DNA of 64,000 bases, from contig OY970226.1 in assembly GCA_963714065.1 (NCBI GenBank), positions 1,240,001 through 1,304,000 on the forward strand, given 5' to 3'. The notes below the pieces were generated by a model. The model saw only the letters and a program-made list of their open reading frames with translations. It did no database searches and had not been told where the DNA came from. Positions 42,521-50,495 of the stretch are shown here, piece after piece; the first letter of the stretch is position 1, and each line of letters opens with the position of its first letter. The translations under genes and the position numbers were made by a program. Source of the stretch: JAZKID01 sp963714065. GTDB lineage: Bacteria; Pseudomonadota; Alphaproteobacteria; Rhizobiales; UBA4765.

Positions 42521-42808
42521 TTAATGAGAAATATCATCATACAAGTCACGCCATTCCGGATTCATGGAAGCGATGAGATCGATTTTCCACTCGCGCGACC
42601 AATGCTTAATATTTTTCTCGCGCTGCAGCGCCGTTTGTACATCTGAATACTCTTCATAATAAACGAGAGTTTTTATTCCGTATCTTTTTGTAAATCCTGG
42701 TACCAAACCTTCACGATGTTCATAAATACGCCGTAGCAAATCATTGGTGACGCCGACATATAGCGTTCCGCCAACGCCGCTAGCGAGGATATAGACCCAG
42801 TAGCCCAT
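42521..42808 (-). CDS. GIY-YIG nuclease family protein (UPF0213/YhbQ-like)
   Basis: A 95-aa single-domain GIY-YIG protein. The core is YWVYILASGVGGTLYVGVT (the GIY...YIG pair as VYI...YVG), followed by the catalytic-region arginine in LLRRIYEHR and the acidic EEYSDVQTALQREKNIK helix. Members are presumed structure-specific nucleases, but their role is not settled. The gene is lower in GC than its surroundings and lies between two family B repeats. Confidence 0.88.
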   Translation of the reverse strand: MGYWVYILASGVGGTLYVGVTNDLLRRIYEHREGLVPGFTKRYGIKTLVYYEEYSDVQTALQREKNIKHWSREWKIDLIASMNPEWRDLYDDISH

Positions 42809-42817
42809 GGGCCCATA

Positions 42818-42893
42818 TCATACGCGGGCTTAACCCGCGTATCCATCATTTTTGATTAAGAAGATGGATTGCCGGGTCAAGCCCGGCAATGAC
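42818..42893 (+). repeat. Family B palindromic repeat, copy 5
   Basis: A 76-bp copy: TACGCGGGCTTAACCCGCGTA hairpin, ATCCATCATTTTTGATTAAG core, then GCCGGGTCAAGCCCGGC and AATGAC. It ends eight bases from the stop of the membrane-protein gene. Confidence 0.85.
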
Positions 42894-42901
42894 ACACTAG
42901 G

Positions 42902-43417
42902 TCAAGCTGGAGAAACTATGGATATAAGCTCAATAGCTTTCTTTACACTGCACATTCCAAGGCAGAAAAAAATCCAGGAGGATAGCCCTAAACCCACACT
43001 CGCAATTTGCCAAAAAATTGCCAATCGACGCCATCTGGTAGATGTAGGAGTTGAAAAAACATATGGATGATCCCATGCGCTATTATGGCTTAATGTGCTT
43101 ACCGCACCGCAGTAGTGCGTAAAATATATTGTGCCAGAACCTATAGCAGCTAAGGCAAGTCCCCAACCAAAAAAACCTAAAGTGCTTGAAATATAAATTA
43201 GCTTAGGGAGCATCGCGGGCTCTCTAACTAGAGAAGCAATAAATCCAAGCAATGCAATAACGGCACCACCATTGATTAAAAATGCTGTCTTCATGGCAAG
43301 GTTTGCTGATGCTATAGCCGCGTCATTCAGCTGATCGCCAAGTTTTGCATTCCGCTCATGGGCAAGTAATGCATGAGTGCGGTCAATTTCGTCTACATTT
43401 TGATTATTTGTTGCCAT
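42902..43417 (-). CDS. Hypothetical three-TM membrane protein, AT-rich
   Basis: A 171-aa protein I do not recognise. The first ~45 residues are polar and helical (HALLAHERNAKLGDQLND). Three hydrophobic segments follow near residues 45-65, 75-105 and 130-158, ending SVKKAIELISIV. Base composition is markedly more AT-rich than neighbouring genes, with ATA, AGA and TTA codons, suggesting later acquisition. ATG 43417 is chosen for its GGAG at six bases. It lies between the GIY-YIG gene and rho in an otherwise conserved operon region, so it is probably an accessory insertion. Confidence 0.7.
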   Translation of the reverse strand: MATNNQNVDEIDRTHALLAHERNAKLGDQLNDAAIASANLAMKTAFLINGGAVIALLGFIASLVREPAMLPKLIYISSTLGFFGWGLALAAIGSGTIYFTHYCGAVSTLSHNSAWDHPYVFSTPTSTRWRRLAIFWQIASVGLGLSSWIFFCLGMCSVKKAIELISIVSPA

Positions 43418-43495
43418 CTTGATCTCCATCGAAATTAGGAATGACAAAAGATAGAATCGACCACTCGCTTAAGCTCGCGGCCTTGCCGCACTCTC

Positions 43496-43544
43496 GCATG
43501 TCCACTGGACATGCTTGTCCATAAAGTGCGTTGCGCTTTATGGA
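43496..43544. other. Pair of strong inverted repeats downstream of rho
   Basis: Two palindromes side by side: GCATGTCC-ACT-GGACATGC (43496-43514) and TCCATAAAG-N9-CTTTATGGA (43518-43544), immediately 3' of rho. There is no T-run on either side, so they are not standard intrinsic terminators; they may stabilise the rho mRNA end or be a repeat family. Confidence 0.6.
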
Positions 43545-43551
43545 ACGTACG

Positions 43552-44817
43552 TCAAGTATTCATCGTGTCGAAGAAATCGCTGTTCTGCTTGGTCTGCTTC
43601 AGCTTGTCGATCAGGAATTCGATGGCATCCATCGGGCCCATCGGGTTCAGGATCCGGCGCAGGACGTAAATCTTCTTCAGCTCGTCCGGCGGCGTCAGCA
43701 GTTCTTCCTTGCGCGTGCCGGACTTGATGATGTCGATCGACGGGAAGACGCGTTTGTCGGCGACTTTTCTATCGAGAACGATTTCCGAATTGCCGGTGCC
43801 CTTGAATTCTTCGAAAATCACTTCGTCCATGCGCGAGCCGGTATCGATCAGCGCGGTCGAGATGATGGTCAGCGAGCCGCCCTCTTCGATATTGCGCGCA
43901 GCCCCGAAGAAGCGCTTCGGGCGCTGCAGCGCGTTTGCGTCGACACCGCCGGTCAGCACCTTGCCGGATGACGGCACCACGGTGTTATAGGCGCGGCCGA
44001 GGCGGGTAATCGAATCGAGCAGAATGACCACGTCGCGGCCATGCTCGACCAGGCGTTTGGCCTTCTCGATCACCATTTCCGCAACCTGCACGTGGCGCAT
44101 GGCAGGCTCGTCGAATGTACTTGATACGACCTCGCCCTTCACCGAGCGCTGCATGTCGGTCACCTCTTCCGGGCGCTCGTCGATGAGCAGCACGATCAGA
44201 TAGCATTCGGGATGATTAGTGGTAATCGACTGCGCGATATTCTGCAGCAGCACGGTTTTACCGGTGCGCGGCTGGGCAACGATGAGCGCGCGCTGGCCCT
44301 TGCCGATGGGGGCGACGATATCGATGACGCGCGAGGAGATATCCTTGCGGGTCGGATCGCCGGTTTCCATCTTCAGGCGCTTGTTCGGATAAAGCGGCGT
44401 CAGATTGTCGAAATTGATCTTGTGGCGCATCTTTTCCGGATCTTCGAAATTGATGCGGTTGACCTGCACAAGCGCGAAATAACGCTCGCCGTCCTTCGGG
44501 CTGCGGATATGGCCTTCGACCGTATCGCCGGTGCGCAGCGAGAATTTGCGGATTTGCGAGGGCGAGACGTAGATATCGTCGGGCCCGGCCAGATAGTTGG
44601 CGTCAGATGAGCGCAGGAAGCCGAAGCCGTCCTGCAGCACTTCGATCACGCCTTCGCCGACAATGTCGACCTCTTTCTCGGCATATTTCTTGAGAATGGC
44701 AAACATTAATTCTTGTTTGCGCATGGTGGAGGCGTTCTCCACGGCAAGCTCTTCGGCAATGCTGAGCAGTTCTACCGGTGATTTAGACTTCAAATCCTGT
44801 AATTTTATTTCCTGCAT
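43552..44817 (-). CDS. rho: Transcription termination factor Rho
   Basis: Hexameric RNA helicase (421 aa) ending transcription. The N-terminal Rho_N helix bundle (MQEIKLQDLKSKSPVELLS) and the cold-shock-like RNA-binding domain (GFGFLRSSDANYLAGPDDIY) precede the ATPase. Walker A is QPRTGKTVLL near 180, Walker B VILLDSITRLGRAYN, and the Q/R loops follow (GGVDANALQRPKRFFGAAR). Length is standard, with no added insertion domain. It is the first conserved gene left of the AT-rich island. Confidence 0.97.
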   Translation of the reverse strand: MQEIKLQDLKSKSPVELLSIAEELAVENASTMRKQELMFAILKKYAEKEVDIVGEGVIEVLQDGFGFLRSSDANYLAGPDDIYVSPSQIRKFSLRTGDTVEGHIRSPKDGERYFALVQVNRINFEDPEKMRHKINFDNLTPLYPNKRLKMETGDPTRKDISSRVIDIVAPIGKGQRALIVAQPRTGKTVLLQNIAQSITTNHPECYLIVLLIDERPEEVTDMQRSVKGEVVSSTFDEPAMRHVQVAEMVIEKAKRLVEHGRDVVILLDSITRLGRAYNTVVPSSGKVLTGGVDANALQRPKRFFGAARNIEEGGSLTIISTALIDTGSRMDEVIFEEFKGTGNSEIVLDRKVADKRVFPSIDIIKSGTRKEELLTPPDELKKIYVLRRILNPMGPMDAIEFLIDKLKQTKQNSDFFDTMNT

Positions 44818-44972
44818 AAGCGAATGAACTCCAGTGATCGCAGGGTTTAGGGGAAAATGCGCTGATCAGCGCCGGCCGGTTTTTTAGTATTTTTTGAGCG
44901 GCCGAGAGGTGAGAATGGCCATACTTATAATGAGAGGCCCGGTTTTCCGCAAGCAAAATGCGCAAATTGGCT

Positions 44973-45392
44973 TTAAAAAGGCTTTAGGACGGCGAGCAGC
45001 ACGATGCCGATCATGAGGACCGTCGGTATCTCGTTGATAAGTCTGTAGAATTTATGAGATTTGTCGTTGCGCCCCTGTGCAAAAACGCGCACCCGCCCGC
45101 CCAGATAGCCATGAAATGCCGAAAGGACCAGCACAAGGGCAAGCTTGGCATGCAGCCAGCCATGGTTCAGGCCGATGAGCGAAATCAGCCACAGGCCGAA
45201 GCCCCAGGTGACGAGCATGGCAGGCGTCATGATGAAGCGGTAAAGGCGGCGCTCCATGGTTTTGAGCGTTTCGTCTAGCTCACCCCCCGGTTTCGCATTG
45301 CAATGATAGACGAACAGCCGCGGCAGATAGAGCAGCCCCGCCATCCAGCAGATGACGGCGATGAGGTGGAGGGCTTTGATTAATTCATACAT
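44973..45392 (-). CDS. hemJ: Protoporphyrinogen oxidase HemJ
   Basis: Membrane enzyme (139 aa, four TM segments) oxidising protoporphyrinogen IX, common in Alphaproteobacteria. The first helix is ALHLIAVICWMAGLLYLPRLFVYH with the conserved histidine. ERRLYRFIMTPAML and the HAKLALVLVLSAFHGYLG helix follow, and it ends with the basic KFYRLINEIPTVLMIGIV block. It lies 140 bp downstream of hemE with a repeat between, matching the usual hemE-hemJ-rho order. Confidence 0.93.
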   Translation of the reverse strand: MYELIKALHLIAVICWMAGLLYLPRLFVYHCNAKPGGELDETLKTMERRLYRFIMTPAMLVTWGFGLWLISLIGLNHGWLHAKLALVLVLSAFHGYLGGRVRVFAQGRNDKSHKFYRLINEIPTVLMIGIVLLAVLKPF

Positions 45393-45432
45393 TTTGATGC
45401 CTTTTTGTCATCGCGAGCTGTTTGCTCATATT

Positions 45433-45504
45433 CCGCTCATTCCCGCGCAAGCGGGAATCCAGCTTTTATAATACCGGGACCCCTGCTTTCGCAGGGGTGA
45501 GCGG
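45433..45504 (+). repeat. Family C palindromic repeat, copy 2
   Basis: A 72-bp element bounded by CCGCTCA and TGAGCGG with hairpins TTCCCGCGCAAGCGGGAA and ACCCCTGCTTTCGCAGGGGT. Same design as 29597-29666; located between hemJ and hemE. Confidence 0.85.
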
Positions 45505-45532
45505 AAAATAGATTTTATAATGGCGTAATAAT

Positions 45533-46550
45533 TCAATTCTGCCTCACCGCCCTCACCAGCCCCTCCACCGCTTCGATCGGCGTGTGCTGCGAAATGCCGT
45601 GGCCGAGATTGAAGATCCAGGGTTTGCCGGCCATGGTGCGTTTCATGCAGGAGACCTTCTCCGCCACTGATTCCACTGTTCCGAACAGACGCAACGGGTC
45701 GAGATTTCCCTGAAGGGGAAGGTTCAGCTCAGCCGCGCAAAGGCTGAGATCCTGCTGTCCATCGAGGCCGACAGCATCCACACCTGTCATGCCGGCGTAA
45801 AAGCGGAGCAGGCTGCCCGCGCCACGCGGAAAGCCGATGATCTTGGCATTGGGATATTTCGCCCGCACGCCGTTAACGATTTTTTTCGTGGGTTCGATCA
45901 CGAATGTCTCGAAGCCGAAACTGTCGAGGCTGCCTGCCCATGAATTCGAAAATCTGCACGCAATCGGCGCCGGCCTTCAATTGTGCGCAGAGATAGATGA
46001 TCGAACTTTCGACCAGAATATCGATAAGTTTTTGTAAAAACCCAGGGCGCGTATAGGCGCATAATTTCGCCGCTTCCTGTTCATCGCCACCGCAGCCTGC
46101 GAGCATATAGGTGGCAACCGTCCAGGGCGCGCCGCAAAAGCCGATCAGCGCCTTGTTCCGATCCAGATTTTCCCGCACGCGCGCCACGGTTTCGAAAATG
46201 GGGGCGAGGTTTTTCTCAATTTGCGAGCTTTCGAGTTTTGCAAGCTCGTTTTCTTGCATAAGTGGCTCGAGCCTTGGGCCTTCGCCCGGCTCGAAACTGA
46301 GTTGTCTGCCCAGAGCATGCGGAATGACAAGGATATCGGAAAATAAAATCGCCGCATCGAAATCAAAACGCCGGATCGGCTGCAGCGTCACTTCCATGGC
46401 AAGTTCGGGATTATAAACGAGATCGAGAAAGCCGCCCGCCTGTGCGCGTAAAGCACGATATTCCGGCAGATAACGCCCAGCCTGACGCATCAGCCAGAGG
46501 GGGGGAATATCCGGTATTTCGCCGCTCAGGCAGCGCAGGAAAGAGGACAT
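45533..46550 (-). pseudogene. hemE: Uroporphyrinogen decarboxylase HemE with apparent single-base frameshift
   Basis: Decarboxylates uroporphyrinogen III to coproporphyrinogen III in haem synthesis. The 5' part (46550 to ~45945) encodes PPLWLMRQAGRYLPEYR, FDAAILFSDILVIP and GFCGAPWTVATYMLAG. After GADCVQIFE the frame is lost; the expected SWAGSLDSFGFETFVIEP continues in another frame and runs to 45533 (KIIGFPRGAGSLL...FNLGHGI). Removing one T from the GAATTC at 45942-45947 restores one ~340-aa protein. Because haem genes are normally kept and both halves are otherwise intact, a sequencing or assembly error is as likely as a real mutation. Confidence 0.85.
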
Positions 46551-46946
46551 GAAGAGCCTTTCGTTGGTCGTCTTTCTTCCAATAAAATATAATTTATTAA
46601 ACTGTTATTTTTATGTGGGCGTGATCTCGACTCATAAAGAAAGCTTCACAGCCTGTTCACGACATGTTTTAGCAAGAAAACGATTTCCGTTTTTCATGCA
46701 AGGCCGGTAAAACTAGGAAAACGTAATATATATTTTATTTCAATCGTTTATTCGTTATCCACGATGTCAATGTATGGAACCGGTTTTATTATTTTTCTTT
46801 TGCCGGACTCTTTGGATCGTGCCGGTTTTTCCCCACAGTCCCGGCGATTGTGGACGGGAATGGCAGAGCGTTGAAACTATCCGGCGGGCGCCGTGCTTGT
46901 GCCCGCTATCCTCGCTTTTACACAGGCTGCTTATTATAAGAGACCC
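46551..46946. other. Candidate chromosomal replication origin (oriC)
   Basis: A 396-bp AT-rich gap with no gene, between divergent hemE and aroE. TTATCCACG (46755-46763) is one base from the DnaA-box consensus, and TTCCCCACA (46829-46837) is a weaker match. It also holds TCCCCA, like the weak Caulobacter DnaA sites. Two AT-rich stretches are at ~46580-46613 and ~46722-46750. In Alphaproteobacteria the origin commonly lies beside hemE with aroE-coaE-dnaQ on the other side. Genes on both sides run away from this point, and parAB is 8-10 kb away. No clear CtrA full site was seen. Confidence 0.7.
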
Positions 46947-47783
46947 ATGATATTTCGCAGTGCCGCCATTTTCGGACAGCCGGTTGCGCATTCGCGCTCG
47001 CCCTTGGTGCATGGATATTGGCTTAAAGAAAACGGTCTTTCGGGAGCCTATTTGCGCCGTGAGGTCTCATTGGCGGACTTGCCGCAGGTGCTGAAAGATT
47101 TTTCGCAGCTCGGTCTTGCCGGCGCAAATCTCACTTTACCCCTCAAGGAAGCGGCCTGCGCGTATGTAGAGCTCGATGAGATTGCGGCAAAATTGCAGGC
47201 CGTAAATACGCTCTGGCTGGAAGACGGCAGACTTTGCGGCACCAATACGGATGCGCCAGGCTTTGTTGCGTCCATGGACGAGCAGGTGCCGCATTGGCGC
47301 CATCATCTCGAAAATGTCCTTGTGCTCGGTGCGGGCGGCGCTGCGAAGGCGGTGATTTACGGGCTGATGGAGGCGGGCGCCTCAAAGGTCATGATTTGCA
47401 ACCGCACGGCCTTACGCGCCGAGGCCATAGCAGGACTTTTCGGGAAAAAAATAAAAAGCGAAGGCTGGGAGCGGCTTTCAATGCTTTTACCTAAGGCATC
47501 CTTGCTTGTGAATACGACCTCGCTCGGCATGGCGGGCCAGCCCGCGCTCGAGCTTGATGTGAAAAAACTGCCCGCCAATGCCATCGTCGCCGATATCGTC
47601 TATGCACCGCTGCAAACGCGTCTCCTGCAGGAGACGCGCAAGGCAGGCCTTGCCGTTGCCGACGGCCTGGGCATGCTGTTGCATCAGGCAACTTTCGGCT
47701 TTTCGCGCTGGTTCGATATCAAGCCCACCGTGACGAAGGATTTACGGGACATGGTTGCGGCAGACCTGGAGCGGGCGGCATGA
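46947..47783 (+). CDS. aroE: Shikimate dehydrogenase (NADP+)
   Basis: Reduces 3-dehydroshikimate in aromatic amino acid synthesis (278 aa). The shikimate-binding motif FGQPVAHSRSPLVHGYW is at the start, the catalytic lysine in NLTLPLKEAA, and GTNTDAPGF contains the conserved aspartate. The NADP fold is VLGAGGAAKAVIYGL and the end DGLGMLLHQATFGF is typical. ATG 46947 is the family start; the open frame back to 46893 runs into the origin gap. Its end overlaps coaE by 4 bp. Confidence 0.96.
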   Translation: MIFRSAAIFGQPVAHSRSPLVHGYWLKENGLSGAYLRREVSLADLPQVLKDFSQLGLAGANLTLPLKEAACAYVELDEIAAKLQAVNTLWLEDGRLCGTNTDAPGFVASMDEQVPHWRHHLENVLVLGAGGAAKAVIYGLMEAGASKVMICNRTALRAEAIAGLFGKKIKSEGWERLSMLLPKASLLVNTTSLGMAGQPALELDVKKLPANAIVADIVYAPLQTRLLQETRKAGLAVADGLGMLLHQATFGFSRWFDIKPTVTKDLRDMVAADLERAA

Positions 47784-48361
47784 TTATTCTCGGCCTGACA
47801 GGAAGCCTGGCCGCAGGCAAGTCGACCGTTGCGCAGCTTTTCCGCGACCGCGGCATCCCCGTTCATGCGGCGGACGAAGCCGTGCATCGTCTTTACGAGG
47901 GTGAGGCGGTTGACGCCGTGCAGGCTGCTTTTCCGCAGGCCGTAAATGCCGGCAGGATCGACCGCGAAAAATTGAAAAACCTGCTGGTCTCACAGCAGGA
48001 CTGGCAGAAACTCGAGGCCATCGTCCACCCCCTCGTCCATCGGGACAGGGAGGCGTTTCTTGCAAAAGCGCGGGAAGACGGGGCAAGGCTCGTTCTATTC
48101 GACATTCCCCTGCTGTTCGAAACCGGCAATGAGAAACTGTGCGATGCCGTCATCGTGGTCAGCGCGCCTTACGAGGTGCAGAAGGCGCGCGCGCTCGACC
48201 GCAAGACTATGAGCCTTGAGACATTCGAAGCCCTTCTCGCCCGGCAGATGAATGATGCCGAAAAGAGGCGGCGCGCGCATTTTGTGATCCTGACCGATGA
48301 GCCTCTTGATAGAACGGCGCGCCAGGTCGATGCTATGATCAGGCTCTATGCGGGGAGATAA
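47780..48361 (+). CDS. coaE: Dephospho-CoA kinase
   Basis: Final step of coenzyme A synthesis (193 aa). P-loop GLTGSLAAGKSTVAQLF is at 5-21, with the HAADEAVHRLY substrate-binding segment and the VLFDIPLLFETG strand. The end HFVILTDEPLDRT is also typical. Its ATG overlaps the aroE stop, and the order aroE-coaE-dnaQ next to the origin is conserved in the class. coaA, the first step of the same pathway, is encoded at 56.7 kb. Confidence 0.95.
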   Translation: MIILGLTGSLAAGKSTVAQLFRDRGIPVHAADEAVHRLYEGEAVDAVQAAFPQAVNAGRIDREKLKNLLVSQQDWQKLEAIVHPLVHRDREAFLAKAREDGARLVLFDIPLLFETGNEKLCDAVIVVSAPYEVQKARALDRKTMSLETFEALLARQMNDAEKRRRAHFVILTDEPLDRTARQVDAMIRLYAGR

Positions 48362-48410
48362 ATAATAGTAGCAATTAACTGCATGCTTCATTAGGATTGG
48401 GAGATATAAA

Positions 48411-49100
48411 TTGCGCGAAATAGTCCTTGATACCGAAACGACAGGCCTTTCCCCGGCAGCGGGCGACCGCATCGTCGAAATCGGCTGCGTCGAGATCGTC
48501 AACCGTTTCCCGACCGGGCGCAGCTATCATTGCTATATCAACCCCGAGCGCGACATGCCGGACGGCGCCTTCAAGGTGCATGGCCTCTCGGCCGCGTTCC
48601 TGTCCGACAAACCTCTATTTGCCGATATTGCCGACGCTTTCCTCGAATTTATCGGCGAAGACCCGCTGATCGCGCATAATGCCGAATTCGACGTCGGCTT
48701 TTTGAACATGGAACTGGCGCGGCTGAAAAAATCGCCGCTGCAGCCTGCGCGCATCGTCAACACGCTGCTGCTGGCGCGGCGCAAACATCCGGGCGGTCCG
48801 AACCGGCTCGACGATCTGTGCGTCCGTTACAAGATCGACAATAGCAGCCGTACCCTGCACGGCGCGCTGCTGGATGCGCAGCTCCTGGCCGAGGTTTATG
48901 CCGAGCTGGTCGGGGGTAGGCAGGCCACGCTGTCGTTCAACGCCTTCGCAAATGTCGAGGCGGCGCGCATGCAGCAGGGGCGGGTACGGCAAAGGCCGCA
49001 GCCGCTCGCATCGAATCTCGCCGAGGAAGACAGGCTGCGCCATCAGACTTTTGTGCGGGAGCTTGGCGAAAGCGCGCTCTGGAAGGCTTACAAGATATAA
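48411..49100 (+). CDS. dnaQ: DNA polymerase III epsilon subunit (3'-5' proofreading exonuclease)
   Basis: DEDDh exonuclease (229 aa) giving proofreading to the replicase. ExoI is LDTETTGLSP, ExoII HNAEFDVGFLN and ExoIII LHGALLDAQLLAEVY with the H-x4-D pair. The C-terminal region after ~185 is polar with an end typical of the polymerase-binding tail. The start is a TTG at 48411, fixed by the conserved REIVLDTETTG beginning directly after it and by GGAG at 48399-48402. It converges with secB with no gap between the stops. Confidence 0.95.
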   Translation: MREIVLDTETTGLSPAAGDRIVEIGCVEIVNRFPTGRSYHCYINPERDMPDGAFKVHGLSAAFLSDKPLFADIADAFLEFIGEDPLIAHNAEFDVGFLNMELARLKKSPLQPARIVNTLLLARRKHPGGPNRLDDLCVRYKIDNSSRTLHGALLDAQLLAEVYAELVGGRQATLSFNAFANVEAARMQQGRVRQRPQPLASNLAEEDRLRHQTFVRELGESALWKAYKI

Positions 49101-49643
49101 TCAGTTCGGCTTGACGTTCGGCGTTTTTGCCGCCCAGTCGTCGTCGATGACCGGTGGGTCCGGCGCTTTTTTCGTGTCTTTCGCCTCCTGCTCGGTGCGC
49201 TGGCGGAACAGGGCGACGAAATCGATCGGGTCGATCATCAGCGGCGGATAGCCGCCATTGCGCGTGGCATCCGCGACAATCTGGCGCGCAAACGGAAACA
49301 AGAGGCGCGGGCATTCGATCATGATCACCGGCTGCAGGCTTTCGACGGGCATGTTCTGGATGCGGAAAATTCCCGAATAGGTAATGTCTGTGCTGAACAG
49401 CAAATTCTTGCCTTCGCCGGCCTTGGCTTCGAGCTGCAGGTCGACTTCGTAATCCGTATTGCTCAACTGTCTTGCGTTGACATTCACCTGGATGTTGATC
49501 TGCGGCTGGCTCTGCGGCGGTTTTGCCAGAATGTCCGGCGCGTTGGGATTTTCGAAAGAGAAATCCTTCACGAATTGCGCAAGCACGTTGAGGCTCGGCC
49601 CGGCCTGCTGGGTGGTTGTTTTTGCGGCGCTGGGTTCGGCCAT
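49101..49643 (-). CDS. secB: Protein-export chaperone SecB
   Basis: Tetrameric chaperone (180 aa) that holds preproteins unfolded for SecA. Conserved stretches are FVKDFSFENPNAP, NVNARQLSNTDYEVDLQL and MIECPRLLFPFARQIVADATRNGGYPPLMIDPIDFVALF. The last ~30 residues are a polar tail. It converges with dnaQ and diverges from the Tim44-like gene, the arrangement seen beside the origin in many Alphaproteobacteria. Confidence 0.96.
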   Translation of the reverse strand: MAEPSAAKTTTQQAGPSLNVLAQFVKDFSFENPNAPDILAKPPQSQPQINIQVNVNARQLSNTDYEVDLQLEAKAGEGKNLLFSTDITYSGIFRIQNMPVESLQPVIMIECPRLLFPFARQIVADATRNGGYPPLMIDPIDFVALFRQRTEQEAKDTKKAPDPPVIDDDWAAKTPNVKPN

Positions 49644-49802
49644 GGATCTGTCCTTTATGCGTTGCGAACGGATGCCGCACCGCCTAACACGGTTCCGGTT
49701 GAAATTCCATGAAGTTTGCGAAATCTCGCCTATTTATCTCCATTTCGCCTAGTTTTTTGTTGGCCTTTCGCAAAAATGCCCTACATTAAGGGAAGGTGAA
49801 TC

Positions 49803-50495
49803 ATGGATTACGTCACACTAATTTTCCTCGTTGCCGCGGTCATTATTTTTTTCCGGCTGCGCAGCGTGCTCGGCCAACGCACGGGACACGAGCGCTCTCC
49901 GCTCAACAAGAAATGGCCGGTTGTGGTGCGCAGCGTCAAAAAAGCCGAGGAACGCAAGGAGGAGAGCAAGGCTCCCATCGCCCTGCCGCCCGCCGGTAAA
50001 AATCTTCTTTCCGATAATAATAATGAAGAAGCCGCGCAGGATTCGGCGCTGACGCTGGCGTTGAAAACGATCAGCGCGGCCGAGCCCGCCTTCGACCCCG
50101 TGCATTTTCTGACAGGGGCGAAGCTTGCTTATGAGATCGTGGTGAGCGCCTTTGCGCGCGGCGATCGCGAAAGCCTGCGCCCGCTGCTCTCGGTGGAAAT
50201 GTTCAATTCCTTCGATCATGAGATTGCCGCGCGCGAGAAAAAAGGCGAAACGGTCGATTTTCATTTTATCGGCATCACAAAAGCGCAGCTTGCCGAAGCC
50301 GGGCTGAAAGACGATCTGGCGCAAGTGGGCGTGCTGTTCGTCTCCAAGCTCGTGCAGGCGACGCGCGATGCGAAGGGCGAGGTGATCGAGGGCGATGCCA
50401 CGGCCGTCACCGAGGTCAGCGATATCTGGACGTTCGAGCGCCCCATTTCCTCTCGCGATCCGAACTGGAAACTTGTCGCCACAGAAGATGCCTGA
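49803..50495 (+). CDS. Tim44/TimA-like domain protein
   Basis: Membrane-anchored 230-aa protein. One N-terminal TM segment (TLIFLVAAVIIFFRL) is followed by a charged linker, then the Tim44-like fold from ~residue 95: FDPVHFLTGAKLAYEIVVSAFARGD, LRPLLSVEMFNSFDHEI and TEVSDIWTFERPISSRDPNWKL. It is the alphaproteobacterial relative of mitochondrial Tim44; the bacterial role at the envelope is not settled. Its stop overlaps mltA by 8 bp, so the two are probably cotranscribed. Confidence 0.92.
   Translation: MDYVTLIFLVAAVIIFFRLRSVLGQRTGHERSPLNKKWPVVVRSVKKAEERKEESKAPIALPPAGKNLLSDNNNEEAAQDSALTLALKTISAAEPAFDPVHFLTGAKLAYEIVVSAFARGDRESLRPLLSVEMFNSFDHEIAAREKKGETVDFHFIGITKAQLAEAGLKDDLAQVGVLFVSKLVQATRDAKGEVIEGDATAVTEVSDIWTFERPISSRDPNWKLVATEDA

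Noticed and set aside
41055..42893. CRISPR array suggested by recurring hairpins
   Set aside because: Spacing is irregular, the units are palindromic intergenic elements separated by genes, and there are no cas genes.
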